A DNA stretch of 39,860 nt from a virus. The notes under the pieces are model-generated. The model worked only from the letters and a program-made list of their open reading frames with translations, did not search any database and was not told the origin of the DNA. The translations under genes and the position numbers were made by a program. This document shows, one piece after another, positions 13,314-21,379 of this stretch (its first letter is position 1; each line of letters opens with the position of its first letter). Where the stretch lies: IMG/VR virus record IMGVR_UViG_3300047470_000522, positions 1 through 39,860 of that record. One strand, given 5' to 3'.

Positions 13314-14389
13314 GCGCGACCGTGTTCAAGAAGGGCGGCGTCTACCACTTCCGCTTCCAGATTGCCGGGCGCCGCATGCAGCGCAGCACCCGCTCGAAGA
13401 ACAAGCACGCGGCCGAGCAGCTGGCCGACCGCGAATTCCAGGCGGCGGTGGTGCGCGCCAACGGCGGCCAGCCGGTGCCGACCCTCGACGAGCTGGCCCA
13501 TTCCTGGATAGTTGTCCACAGGCCGGTATCGAGCAGCGCGCACGTCACGAGCGTCGAGACGTTCCGGCGCCTGCACATGTACAAGCTGGGCGCCAAGCCG
13601 ATCGGCGACATCACCACCGAGGACGTCGAGCTGGCGCGCATCGAGCACCTGGCCACGCACAAGCCGGCCAGCGCGAACCACTGGCTGCGGATCCTGAAGC
13701 TGCTGACCATGTGGGCAGTCAAGCGCGACGTCCTGGCCGGCCTGCCCTGGAAGGTGTCGATGCTCAAGGTCCAGAAGCGCCCGCGCGCCATCCTGCCGCT
13801 GGACGTGGCCCGGGCCTGGTTCGATGCGGTCGACGAGACCACCAGGCGGCTGCCGGCGATCGGCACCGCGGTGCGCCTGATGTTCGGGCTGGGCCTGCGC
13901 GAGAGCGAATCGCTGACGGCGCGCTGGGAATGGATCGACTGGCAGCGGCAGACCTACACGCCCGGGATCACGAAGGGCAGGGAGGCCGAGCCGGTACCGA
14001 TGCCGGCTTGGCTGCGCGAGCACCTGGAGCCAGGCCGGCGCGCCGAGGGCCTGATCGTGGTCAAGCCGGACGGCCAGGCCTTCGCGCCAGGGTTCGCGCG
14101 CCAGGCGATGAAGCAGGCGAACAGGACGTGCTCGATCAAGGGCATCACGCCACACCGGCTGCGCGGCACTTTCGCCACCCTGCTGTCGGAGGCCGGGGTG
14201 CCGATCCAGACCATCCAGAAGGTGATGCGTCACAAGAACTTCGCCACCACGGTGGGCTACCTGGAGAAAAACATCGGGCTGGCCGCGAAGGCGCAGGAGC
14301 AAATCGGCCAAATTGCCGGGTTCGGGCGGCGCGAAAGTGGCGCGCACCTCGGCATAGCGCCCGCCAATAAGGGCAGTGCAAATGATTAG
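13310..14389 (+). CDS. Second tyrosine recombinase (integrase-like)
   Basis: A 359-residue site-specific recombinase starting at GTG 13310, overlapping the dnaB stop as GTGA. The catalytic set is complete: Arg197 (GLGLRESES), Lys222, His282 and Arg285 (TPHRLRGTF), His308 (VMRHKN) and Tyr317 (TTVGYLE). The N-terminal half carries a core-binding domain. It differs clearly from the integrase at the left end. Being co-transcribed with the replication genes, it may resolve replication intermediates or multimers, or act on a second site; this is inference. Confidence 0.88.
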   Translation: MSATVFKKGGVYHFRFQIAGRRMQRSTRSKNKHAAEQLADREFQAAVVRANGGQPVPTLDELAHSWIVVHRPVSSSAHVTSVETFRRLHMYKLGAKPIGDITTEDVELARIEHLATHKPASANHWLRILKLLTMWAVKRDVLAGLPWKVSMLKVQKRPRAILPLDVARAWFDAVDETTRRLPAIGTAVRLMFGLGLRESESLTARWEWIDWQRQTYTPGITKGREAEPVPMPAWLREHLEPGRRAEGLIVVKPDGQAFAPGFARQAMKQANRTCSIKGITPHRLRGTFATLLSEAGVPIQTIQKVMRHKNFATTVGYLEKNIGLAAKAQEQIGQIAGFGRRESGAHLGIAPANKGSAND

Positions 14390-14480
14390 TGATCATCGGA
14401 TATAAGCCCAGCCGGCGACCGGAGACCAACCAGCGCGCGAGCGCACCAACCGCAGCACCAACCTGAAAGGGCAACACAGC

Positions 14481-14951
14481 ATGACCATCCACGCATACAC
14501 CGAGCCGGGCTTTTCGAATCCGGCCTGCATCAACCTGAGCGAGCGCGTGTCGCACCCGGGTGATGCGATCGTCACCGTCCGCAGCGCGGGCGAGAACGTC
14601 GCCAGTTCAATCATCCTTTCGCCTGACCAGCTGCGCGCGCTGGCCAACGACATCGGTAAGCACCTCGACGCCGGCGCAAAGCAAGACATGGCCTTCGGCG
14701 ATGCCCTCGTGGCCCTGAAGACCGGCAAGCGCGTGGCCCGCACCGGTTGGAACGGCAAGGGCATGTTCGCCTACCTGGTGCCGGCCAACAGCTACCCGGC
14801 ACAGACCGGCGCCGCGAAGGCCTTCTTCGGCGAGGCCAGCATGGTCCCGTACAACGCCTACCTCGCACTCAAGGGCGCCGACAACACCGTGAGCACCTGG
14901 GCGCCCAGTGGCAGCGATGCGCTGGCCGAGGACTGGCTGATCGTCGAATAA
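14481..14951 (+). CDS. DUF2829 protein, Tad2-like anti-Thoeris candidate, with extra N-terminal domain
   Basis: A 156-residue protein. Residues 70-156 match DUF2829 (FGDALVALKTGKRVARTGWNGKG, then YNAYLALKGADNTVSTWAPSGSDALAEDWLIV). The Thoeris anti-defence protein Tad2 belongs to this family and acts by sequestering the cyclic ADP-ribose signal. Residues 1-65 form a separate module (ACINLSERV, then SIILSPDQLRALANDIGKHLDA) that also looks like a phage small protein, so this is a fusion. AAAGGG lies about 9 bp before the ATG. Anti-defence activity is inferred; not all DUF2829 members are tested. Confidence 0.78.
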   Translation: MTIHAYTEPGFSNPACINLSERVSHPGDAIVTVRSAGENVASSIILSPDQLRALANDIGKHLDAGAKQDMAFGDALVALKTGKRVARTGWNGKGMFAYLVPANSYPAQTGAAKAFFGEASMVPYNAYLALKGADNTVSTWAPSGSDALAEDWLIVE

Positions 14952-15011
14952 CCGCACCACCTCGCCCGGCCAGCCCGGGCGGCTACGACAACGACAAGGA
15001 GAACCTGAACG

Positions 15012-15110
15012 ATGATGACCACCTTCACCCTCTGGCTCATCGCGTCCGTGCCGGCCGGCCTGCTCGCCGGCTGCTGCATCCGCGCCGGCATGGAGGAGGC
15101 TCAACCTTGA
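15012..15110 (+). CDS. 32-residue putative membrane peptide
   Basis: A short frame (MMTTFTLWLIASVPAGLLAG, then CCIRAGMEEAQP) with one hydrophobic helix. It has AAGGAG 9 bp upstream, and its end overlaps the TTG start of the next gene as TTGA. Its codons for MEEAQ contain GGAGGAGG, the ribosome site of that next gene. A coupled micropeptide or a translational leader are both possible. Confidence 0.5.
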   Translation: MMTTFTLWLIASVPAGLLAGCCIRAGMEEAQP

Positions 15111-15652
15111 CCGAACGCCGCGCAACGATCACCCTCGGCTGGCGTCCGCAAGGCGCGCCAGCCCGCCGCAGCGACGACTTCGTCGAGGTGGCGAATGACC
15201 TGGTGCCCGCTCAGCAGCAGCATGAGCACCAAGTCGAGCGACGCAGCATCGGCCGGCGCCTGGAGAACTGGGGCATGTGGGCGAATACGGACACGAGGAG
15301 CGGCAGCAGTCGCAGTGACTGTATGACCGGTGTCATCTGCGACAACATGCGCAGGCATGCGGCGGGCGTGATTGGTCCGCCCGCCGCTGTCAACGACCGA
15401 ATCGACGTGCCTGATGCGGAGCGCATCAACCTGGGCATCACGAAGATCGCCGAGCACCATCGCTGGGTACTGCACTGGACCTACGTGGTCTGCGCGAAGC
15501 CCTGGGGCGTGGCCGGCGCCTGTGGCTTCCCATCGCGCGAATTTGGCGTGAGGCTCGGCGACGCACAGGCTGCCATCGAAGACGCAGCTGGAGGCATCGT
15601 CGAACAACGTGCCCAACCGAAATTAGTTGACAGCCCGCAATCTCAGCAGTAA
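15107..15652 (+). CDS. Putative antitermination protein Q
   Basis: A 181-residue protein starting at TTG 15107, with GGAGGAGG 7 bp ahead and a TTGA overlap. The segment IGRRLENWGMWANTDTRSGS recalls the N-terminal signature of Q-type phage antiterminators, and the C-terminal part (FGVRLGDAQAAIEDAAGG) fits their end. The position agrees strongly: last gene of the rightward early operon, with a promoter overlapping its 3-prime end and a terminator soon after. It would let RNA polymerase read through that terminator into the late genes. The family match is from memory and partial. Confidence 0.6.
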   Translation: MTERRATITLGWRPQGAPARRSDDFVEVANDLVPAQQQHEHQVERRSIGRRLENWGMWANTDTRSGSSRSDCMTGVICDNMRRHAAGVIGPPAAVNDRIDVPDAERINLGITKIAEHHRWVLHWTYVVCAKPWGVAGACGFPSREFGVRLGDAQAAIEDAAGGIVEQRAQPKLVDSPQSQQ

Positions 15653-15655
15653 ATT
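15627..15655 (+). promoter_or_regulatory. Candidate late promoter (pR'-like)
   Basis: TTGACA (15627-15632), a 17-bp spacer and TAAATT (15650-15655) overlap the end of the Q-like gene. Transcription would start near 15662 and meet the terminator at 15747-15778, giving a leader of roughly 115 nt, the arrangement of lambda pR'-tR'. The -10 is only a 4 of 6 match. Confidence 0.6.
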
Positions 15656-15703
15656 CCACTCATCAACATTTTCCAGAAGTACATTTTCCGATCGGACAGC
15701 AGT

Positions 15704-15722
15704 GGTCTCCCAGTGGGAGACC
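15704..15722 (+). repeat. Perfect inverted repeat in the late leader
   Basis: GGTCTCCC-AGT-GGGAGACC, an 8-bp stem with a 3-nt loop, lies between the late promoter and its terminator. It could be an RNA hairpin that pauses polymerase or a binding site for the antiterminator. No T-tract follows. Confidence 0.55.
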
Positions 15723-15746
15723 CAAGCACGTCCGGAGAAAATGACG

Positions 15747-15778
15747 AAGCCCCGCTCAGCGATGACGCGGGGCTTTTT
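15747..15778 (+). terminator. Terminator in the late leader (tR'-like)
   Basis: AAGCCCCGC (15747-15755) pairs with GCGGGGC (15767-15773) and its first T residues, followed by TTTTT. It is a strong intrinsic terminator between the early operon and the late genes, and is the expected target of Q-dependent read-through. Confidence 0.88.
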
Positions 15779-16048
15779 GCTTTCCGATCACCCTGCCAGC
15801 GAGGACGCCATGAAGTGATCCAGCATTGGTGGTTCTGCCCTTACCCGGCAGCGTAGAAGCGCGACGTAACGGCGCACGGGATCAAACTTGCCCGATGAGT
15901 GCCGGAGTACCCGCCCGGCGACACTCAAGAGACGGCGCACACGCACGCACGAAGGATGGGCCGCGAGGCCGCCACAGTCGAGCGCATGACTTGCGCGCAT
16001 CGACGCCGGACGCTGTAACCGGCACAAACCCTTATTCCGGAGAATCCC
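15779..16048 (+). other. Non-coding stretch before the first late gene
   Basis: No gene, tRNA or clear promoter was found in these 270 bp. Open frames crossing it on both strands lack ribosome sites and continue antisense or out of frame into real genes. It is probably untranslated late leader. Confidence 0.5.
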
Positions 16049-16324
16049 ATGCTCAGCCGCATTCGCCGCCTCAGCGTCGCCGCGCTGGCGGCCGTCGTCG
16101 CCCTCGCGTCTTGCGGCGCGCCCGCCATGGCCACCCAGCCGCAGATCGTCCACGCGCCAGCCAAGGCCAGCAAGCCTGGCAACCGCGGGCTGTTCAACAA
16201 TCTGGTGCTGCCGACCTCGGCCAGCATCTACGGCCGCAAGAGCGCCGGCATCAGCATGGCCCAGCAGCACCGCGCCGCGGCGAAGAAGCGCGGCATCACG
16301 CGCAACCGCAGGCATCACCGCTGA
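16049..16324 (+). CDS. Small secreted or lipid-modified protein
   Basis: A 91-residue protein with an N-terminal signal sequence (MLSRIRRLSVAALAAVVALASCGAPAMA), ending in either an Ala-x-Ala peptidase site or a weak lipobox around ASCG. The mature part is short, polar and strongly basic at its end (HRAAAKKRGITRNRRHHR). CGGAGA lies 7 bp upstream of the ATG. It is flanked by terminators on both sides, so it is its own small unit ahead of the packaging genes. Function unknown; a moron-like cargo gene is possible. Confidence 0.6.
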   Translation: MLSRIRRLSVAALAAVVALASCGAPAMATQPQIVHAPAKASKPGNRGLFNNLVLPTSASIYGRKSAGISMAQQHRAAAKKRGITRNRRHHR

Positions 16325-16373
16325 TTCACCGTGTCTCCCTGCATCCGGTTTCGCTATTGCCCGGATGTGGTTC

Positions 16374-16396
16374 GCCCGCCTCGTGCGGGCTTTTTT
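16374..16396 (+). terminator. Intrinsic terminator
   Basis: GCCCGC-CTCGT-GCGGGC followed by six T, 50 bp after the small secreted protein gene and just before the next gene. Confidence 0.85.
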
Positions 16397-16411
16397 ATTC
16401 CGAGGTGTGCG

Positions 16412-16822
16412 ATGCGCGATGTCCCGATGATGAGAGTCGAGGTGGACGGCGTTGTCGTGCGTCGGCCGGGCGTGCTCGACGTGCTGCAGTACGACCAAAC
16501 CGGCAAGGCCACTCTGTCGCGCATGCGTCCGCAGCTGCTGCCCGGCGAGGTGCTGGTGGAGCGCATGGGCCAGATCCCAGCCATCGTGGGCGCTGGCCCC
16601 AAGCACGTGCACGAGATGCTCCGCGATCAGGTTGTGCGCTCGGTGCTCGGCACCTACCCTGCGATGCTGGCCGAAGAAGCCGATCCGGTCGCGCTGAACT
16701 GCCTCGTTCACCGCCTTGCCGATGCGTCCGAGGCCGCGCGCCTGCTGTGCGCGAATGGCCACGCCTGGCCGGCGCAGTCGCTGACCGACATGGTGCGTGA
16801 CGTGCTGGGCATCGAGTCGTGA
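16412..16822 (+). CDS. Hypothetical late protein upstream of HNH nuclease
   Basis: A 136-residue protein. An upstream in-frame ATG at 16331 is rejected because it would place the terminator hairpin inside the gene; ATG 16412 has GAGGTG close ahead. The sequence (MRDVPMMRVEVDGVVVRRPGVLDVLQYDQTG, then MVRDVLGIES at the end) suggests a small alpha/beta fold; no family is recognised. Its stop overlaps the HNH gene as GTGA, so it belongs to the packaging operon. Confidence 0.65.
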   Translation: MRDVPMMRVEVDGVVVRRPGVLDVLQYDQTGKATLSRMRPQLLPGEVLVERMGQIPAIVGAGPKHVHEMLRDQVVRSVLGTYPAMLAEEADPVALNCLVHRLADASEAARLLCANGHAWPAQSLTDMVRDVLGIES

Positions 16823-17148
16823 GCGTGGAGCGCCTGCGTGGTCGTGCGCTGCAGCGCCAGCGCGAACGCGTCTGGCTGCGCGATCGAGGTATATGCGCGC
16901 GCTGCGGCCGCGTCACCACGTTCCCGTCCGGCTTCGAGCTGGACCACAAGGTGGCGTTGGCGAACGAAGGCACGAACGACGACGCCAACATGCAGGTCCT
17001 GCACCACGAATGCCACGAGGCGAAGACGAACGAGGACCTCGGCTACACGCCGAAGGTCGCAACCGGCCTCGATGGCTGGCCAGTGGATGAGCCGGCTGAT
17101 CCGGCCCGCCGCAGCACGGCGCGGTGGAAGCGCGTGGCCCGCGGCTGA
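16819..17148 (+). CDS. HNH endonuclease associated with terminase
   Basis: A 109-residue protein. A zinc-binding pair CARC (ICARCGRV) precedes the HNH core: LDHKVALANEGTNDDANMQVLHHECHEAKT, with the Asp-His, Asn and His-His/Cys-His positions visible. Such nucleases next to the small terminase are needed for cos cleavage in HK97-type phages. It starts with GTG. The next feature is the candidate cos region and then the terminase genes. Confidence 0.88.
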   Translation: MSVERLRGRALQRQRERVWLRDRGICARCGRVTTFPSGFELDHKVALANEGTNDDANMQVLHHECHEAKTNEDLGYTPKVATGLDGWPVDEPADPARRSTARWKRVARG

Positions 17149-17151
17149 CCA

Positions 17152-17190
17152 CCCACCGGGGGCGGGTCAAAAGTCTGGGCGACCGGTGCC
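17152..17190 (+). other. Candidate cos packaging site
   Basis: The stretch CCACCGGGGGCGGGTCAAAA, then GTCTGGGCGACC, lies in the non-coding gap between the HNH nuclease and the small terminase. A G-rich GGGGGCGGGTC motif in this gap is familiar from other HK97-type cos phages. Exact cut positions cannot be read from sequence alone. Confidence 0.5.
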
Positions 17191-17244
17191 GGAAACCGGC
17201 TATGCAGCTTCAAATTAACGCTAACCCACAAAACGCCGACCAAA

Positions 17245-17835
17245 ATGGCCACCACGACTAAGCCCAAAACCGCGACCCGGCCGCGCACGAAGCGCGCGCC
17301 GGCGAAGGCGGTGGCCAGCGCCGTCACGGCCCCGGCCAAAACGACGAAATCGAAAACGCCGGCGGCGCCGCGCACCAAGCGCGCGCGCGCCGACTCCGCG
17401 GCCAGCGCCGTCAAGGCCATGGTCGACGCGGCCCTGCCGGATATCGAAGTGCCGGCCTGGGTGACGCTGACCGAATCGGCAAAACCTTTCTGGGTCGGTG
17501 TTGTGCGCGCGCGTGCGCGAGACGAATGGCAGGACGTCGACCTGGTGGTGGCCGCACAGCTGGCCCAGTGCCAGGCCGACATCGCCGAGGAAGATGAAGC
17601 ACTGCGCCAGGAAGGCCGCGTCATCAAAAACGACCGCGGCTCGCCAGTGATGAACCCGCGCACGACGGTGCTCGAGCAGCTGGCGCGCCGCGAGATGGCC
17701 CTGATGCGCACGCTGCGCATGGGCGGCCGGGTCGCAGGCGACAGCCGCGACGACCAGGGCAAGCGCCAGCTGGAGCGCGGCGCCCGCAAGGCGCGACAGC
17801 AGGTCGAGGAAGAAAACGACGGGCTGCTGGCATGA
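17245..17835 (+). CDS. terS: Terminase small subunit (P27-like)
   Basis: A 196-residue protein. Residues 1-60 are a Lys/Ala/Thr-rich disordered tail of the kind used for DNA contact. The core is helical (WVTLTESAKPFWVGVVRARARDEWQDVDLVVAAQLAQCQADIAEEDEALRQEG, then MNPRTTVLEQLARREMALMRTLRM), matching P27-type small terminases that recognise the packaging site. The unusually long basic N-terminus is the only oddity. The stop overlaps the large-subunit start as ATGA. Confidence 0.85.
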   Translation: MATTTKPKTATRPRTKRAPAKAVASAVTAPAKTTKSKTPAAPRTKRARADSAASAVKAMVDAALPDIEVPAWVTLTESAKPFWVGVVRARARDEWQDVDLVVAAQLAQCQADIAEEDEALRQEGRVIKNDRGSPVMNPRTTVLEQLARREMALMRTLRMGGRVAGDSRDDQGKRQLERGARKARQQVEEENDGLLA

Positions 17836-19403
17836 CGGCGCGGTCTACCAAGGCCGCTACCAAACCAACTCCGAAGCCCCGGATCCGCAAGCCGAAGCCG
17901 CTGACGCGCGGCGAAAAGGTGTGCGCGTTCATCGAACGCTACTGCGTAGCGCCTGAGGGCGACCACATCGGCCAGCCGATCCAGCTGGAGCCGTTCCAGC
18001 GCAAGTTCATCCTTGAGATTTACGACAACCCGCACGGCACGCACAGCGCCTACCTGTCGATCGCGCGGAAGAACGGCAAGACGGCGCTGATCGGCTCCAT
18101 CCTGTTGGCACACCTGTGCGGCCCCGAAGCGGTCCAGAACTCGCAGATCGTCAGCGGCGCACAGTCGAAGGAGCAGGCGGCCGTCGTGTTCGAACTGGCG
18201 CGCAAGATGGTCGAGATGTCGCCGGTGCTGTCCGGCCTGGTGAAAGTCCAGCCCAGCGGCAAGCGCCTGATCGGCCTGCGCAAGAACGTGCTGTACCGCG
18301 CGCTGGCTGCCGAGGGCAAGACCGCGCACGGCCTGTCCCCGATTCTGGCGATCCTCGACGAGGTGGGCCAGGTGGTGGGGCCGGTCGATAAGTTCGTTTC
18401 GGCCATCACCTCGGCGCAGGGTGCGTACACGAATCCGCTCCTGATCGCGATCAGCACCCAGGCGCCGACCGATGCCGACCTGTTCTCGACCTGGATCGAT
18501 GCGCAGTCGAATGCGCCGGACCCGAAGGTGGTGTCCCATGTCTACGCGGCGCCGGCCGACTGTGCGCTCGACGATCCGAAGGCGTGGGCCGCGGCCAACC
18601 CTGCGCTCGGGGTGTTTCGCTCGCTCGACGACGTGCGCAAGCAGTGCAAGCAGGCCATGGACATGCCGGCGAACGAGCCCGAGTTCCGGAACCTGATCCT
18701 GAACCAGCGCGTCGAGGCGGTGTCGCCGTTTGTCACCCGATCCGTGTGGGAGGCGAACGGTGGACCGCCTGGCGATTCGACAGGCCGAAAGGTCTGGTGC
18801 GGCTTGGATCTGGCCGAGGTCCACGACTTGACAGCGTTTGTAGCGGTGGACGACACAGGCGGAATTCATCCCACCTTCTGGCTGCCGCAGCATGGCCTCG
18901 CCGAGAAATCGCGGAAGGACAAGGTCCCGTACGACATGTGGGCAAAGCAGGGCCACCTGCTGACCACGCCCGGCAAGGCCATCGAATTCGAATATGTCGC
19001 CAAGTTCTTGCGCGAGTTCTTCGATCGTCATGACGTGCAAGCCGTGGGCTTCGACCGTGCGCTGATGAAGCATCTGGTGCCCTGGCTCAAGAAAGCGGGA
19101 TTTTCTGATGCTGAGCTGGAAAAGTTCGTCGAGTACGGACAGGGCGTTTTGAGCATGACGCCGGCGCTGCGCGAGATCGAGGTCAGGCTGCTCAACACGC
19201 AGTTCCGACACGGGTCGCACCCAGTTATGAACATGTGCGCCGCGAACGCGAAGGTCGTCGGCGAGAGCGGAGGGCGCAAGTTTGACAAGAAAAAAGCCCG
19301 CGGGCGCATCGACGGCATGTCGGCACTGGCGAATGCTGTCGGTGTGATGCCGGTCGCGGAAACTGAATCGAAAGTTATCAAGCAGGGCTTCGTCAGCTTG
19401 TAA
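17832..19403 (+). CDS. terL: Terminase large subunit
   Basis: A 523-residue packaging motor of the Terminase_1 (HK97-like) type. The ATPase shows a Walker A variant IARKNGKT (about 77-84), typical of this group, and Walker B ILAILDEVGQ (Asp176, Glu177). The C-terminal nuclease begins at VWCGLDLAEVHDLTAF, where the Asp of GLDLA is a metal ligand, and further acidic residues lie in VGFDRALM and the DGMSALANAVG region. It pumps DNA into the prohead and cuts concatemers. Confidence 0.95.
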   Translation: MTARSTKAATKPTPKPRIRKPKPLTRGEKVCAFIERYCVAPEGDHIGQPIQLEPFQRKFILEIYDNPHGTHSAYLSIARKNGKTALIGSILLAHLCGPEAVQNSQIVSGAQSKEQAAVVFELARKMVEMSPVLSGLVKVQPSGKRLIGLRKNVLYRALAAEGKTAHGLSPILAILDEVGQVVGPVDKFVSAITSAQGAYTNPLLIAISTQAPTDADLFSTWIDAQSNAPDPKVVSHVYAAPADCALDDPKAWAAANPALGVFRSLDDVRKQCKQAMDMPANEPEFRNLILNQRVEAVSPFVTRSVWEANGGPPGDSTGRKVWCGLDLAEVHDLTAFVAVDDTGGIHPTFWLPQHGLAEKSRKDKVPYDMWAKQGHLLTTPGKAIEFEYVAKFLREFFDRHDVQAVGFDRALMKHLVPWLKKAGFSDAELEKFVEYGQGVLSMTPALREIEVRLLNTQFRHGSHPVMNMCAANAKVVGESGGRKFDKKKARGRIDGMSALANAVGVMPVAETESKVIKQGFVSL

Positions 19404-19411
19404 GGAAAACC

Positions 19412-20704
19412 ATGAAATTATTCGATGCGTTGGAGGCAACGGCGCACTGGCGTCAGACGCCGGAGCCGGAGCGTCCGCAAGATGCCGCAGTGGTCATAAA
19501 GAGCAGCGATGCGCAGGTAGTGGCAATGCTGGGCGGCCCGCCGGCGGCGAGCGGCTTTCCAGTGACATCCGAGACAGCAATGCGAGTGTCAGCGGTTTAC
19601 GCCTCGGTTCGGTTGTTGGCTGGCGCGATCGCGTCGATTCCGGTGTCGGTCTATCGCGAGACGGCAGAAGGTCGCGAGAGCATCAGTCCCGACCTGTGGT
19701 GGCTGCTGAACGAGCAGCCGATCGAAAGCTGGACGGCCGCCTCGATGTGGGAATGGGTGATCAAGTCAATCTGCTTGCGCGGCGATGGCTTCGTCGAGAT
19801 CGTTCGCAGTGGAGCCAGCATTAAAGCGCTACGCCCGCATCACCCCGATCTCGTGCAGCCACTTCGGATCGTAGGCACCGACATGCTCGTCTACCAGGTC
19901 ACCGATCTGGATCACGTTGTCAGGGCCGTTCATCAGGACGACATGCTGCATTTTGCAGGTTTCGGGTTCAACGGATTGCGCAGCATGTCGGTCATCCAGT
20001 GGGCGGCCTTCCAGTCCATCGGGATCGCGCTGGCAACCGACTCGCTGTCCGGACACTTTTATGCCAACGGCGCCGCGCCGAAGCACGTCATCAAGTCCGA
20101 CAAGGAAATGAGCGACGGCCAGATCGAACAGCTGCGGAACGAGTACAAGCGCAAGTACGCCGGCACGAACAACGCCGGCTTGCCCATGGTGCTCACGGAA
20201 GGTCTTGAAATCACGGAAATGAGCATGACCTCGGCCGACGCCCAGCTGCTCGAGTCACGAAAGTTTCAGGTCATCGACATCGCGCGCGCGTTCGGCGTGC
20301 CGCCGCACATGATCGGCGCCCAGGAAACTACGAGCTCGTGGGGCACCGGCATCGAGCAAATGTCCATCGGCTTCATTCGCTGGTCGCTGCAGCCTCACAT
20401 CACCAGGATCCGTCAGGAACTGAACCGTAAGTTTTTTCGGCGCGCATCACCGTTCGTCGAGCACAAGATGGAAGCGCTGCTGGCTGGCGATTCAAAAGCC
20501 GAAGGCGAGTACATGCGCCAGGCTGTGGGCGGATCGCAGGGGCCGGGCTGGATGACGATCAACGAAATCCGGAAAGCGAAGAACCTGCCACCGATCAAAG
20601 GTGGTGATGTGCTTTTTAACCCGAACAGTCTCAAAAACACCGAACCACAAGGGAAAACCGATGAAACAGCTGGTGCAACTGATTCGCAACAACGCGCGGC
20701 GTGA
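19412..20704 (+). CDS. HK97-family portal protein
   Basis: A 430-residue portal of the HK97 family: VSAVYASVRLLAGAIASIPVSVYRE, then LLNEQPIESWTAASMWEWVIKSICLRGDGFVEIVR, then SGHFYANGAAPKHVIKSDKEM, then FGVPPHMIGAQETTSSWGTGIEQMSIGF. It forms the dodecameric DNA channel at the capsid vertex. AAGGAAAA lies ahead of the ATG. The last 44 bp overlap the protease gene. Confidence 0.95.
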   Translation: MKLFDALEATAHWRQTPEPERPQDAAVVIKSSDAQVVAMLGGPPAASGFPVTSETAMRVSAVYASVRLLAGAIASIPVSVYRETAEGRESISPDLWWLLNEQPIESWTAASMWEWVIKSICLRGDGFVEIVRSGASIKALRPHHPDLVQPLRIVGTDMLVYQVTDLDHVVRAVHQDDMLHFAGFGFNGLRSMSVIQWAAFQSIGIALATDSLSGHFYANGAAPKHVIKSDKEMSDGQIEQLRNEYKRKYAGTNNAGLPMVLTEGLEITEMSMTSADAQLLESRKFQVIDIARAFGVPPHMIGAQETTSSWGTGIEQMSIGFIRWSLQPHITRIRQELNRKFFRRASPFVEHKMEALLAGDSKAEGEYMRQAVGGSQGPGWMTINEIRKAKNLPPIKGGDVLFNPNSLKNTEPQGKTDETAGATDSQQRAA

Positions 20705-21356
20705 GCCGGCACGCATTGCTGCCGAAGACACTCCTGACACGCTGTACCTGTACGACGTCATCGACCCGTACTGGGGCGTGAGCGCGAGCGACTTCAACAA
20801 AGCACTTGCCGGCATGGCAGGAAAGAAGGTCACGCTGCGCGTAAATTCGCCCGGCGGCGACGTGTTCGATGGCCGCGCCATGGCCGCGGCGATTGCGCAG
20901 CACGGCGATGTGCACGCGATCATCGAAGGCGTGGCTGCCAGCGCGGCTACCTACGTTACGGCGGCGTGTGCCAGCGTCACCATTGCGTCCGGCGCGCTGT
21001 ACATGATCCACAACGCCTGGACGATGGCTTACGGGAACAAGGCGGACCTGCTGCAAACGGCGGACCTGCTCGACAAGATCGACGGGACCATCCTGAACGA
21101 CTACGAGCGCAGGACCGGCCAAGCCCGCGAGCAGTTGACGGCTTGGATGGACGCCGAGACCTGGTTCACTGCCGACCAGGCAGTTGAACACGGCTTTGCC
21201 GATTCGGTCGCCGAGACGACACAAGCGAAGAATGCTTGGGATCTCTCGGCCTACAAGAACGCGCCTAAGCCGATGGATCCGCCTGACAACACCGCGGACT
21301 GGGAAGCCATCCGCCAGCGCAACCAGAACCGGCTGCGCCTGCACGAACTGGGATAG
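20661..21356 (+). CDS. Prohead protease, ClpP-like (S14 family)
   Basis: A 231-residue ClpP-fold head maturation protease. The oxyanion loop NSPGGDVFDGRAMAAAIAQH, the nucleophile Ser in GVAASAATYVTAA, and the His in YMIHNAWTMAYGN are all visible, followed by the family segment EQLTAWMDAETWFTADQAVEHGFADSV. The ATG at 20661 (AAGGGA ahead) is chosen over the in-frame ATG at 20601, which lies well inside the portal gene. It processes the capsid scaffold domain. Confidence 0.92.
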   Translation: MKQLVQLIRNNARREPARIAAEDTPDTLYLYDVIDPYWGVSASDFNKALAGMAGKKVTLRVNSPGGDVFDGRAMAAAIAQHGDVHAIIEGVAASAATYVTAACASVTIASGALYMIHNAWTMAYGNKADLLQTADLLDKIDGTILNDYERRTGQAREQLTAWMDAETWFTADQAVEHGFADSVAETTQAKNAWDLSAYKNAPKPMDPPDNTADWEAIRQRNQNRLRLHELG

Positions 21357-21379
21357 CGCGCTCGCGCAATCCAGCACCC

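Noticed and set aside
13291-14370. 359-codon plus-strand frame overlapping the second recombinase
   Set aside because: Out of frame with the complete recombinase, rich in Arg, Gly and Pro, and lacks any motif.
15704-15778. tRNA or small structured RNA gene in the late leader
   Set aside because: The hairpins do not form a cloverleaf and no CCA or T-loop pattern is present; a leader and terminator explain them.
16331-16411. N-terminal extension of the gene at 16412
   Set aside because: It would translate through a strong terminator hairpin, and the internal ATG has the better ribosome site.
15826-16800. 324-codon frames on both strands across 15788-16800
   Set aside because: They cross two terminators and real genes in other frames; no domain and no start signal.
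17043-19439. 798-codon open frame on the minus strand
   Set aside because: Antisense to the terminase genes; no recognisable domain; explained by codon bias of the opposite strand.
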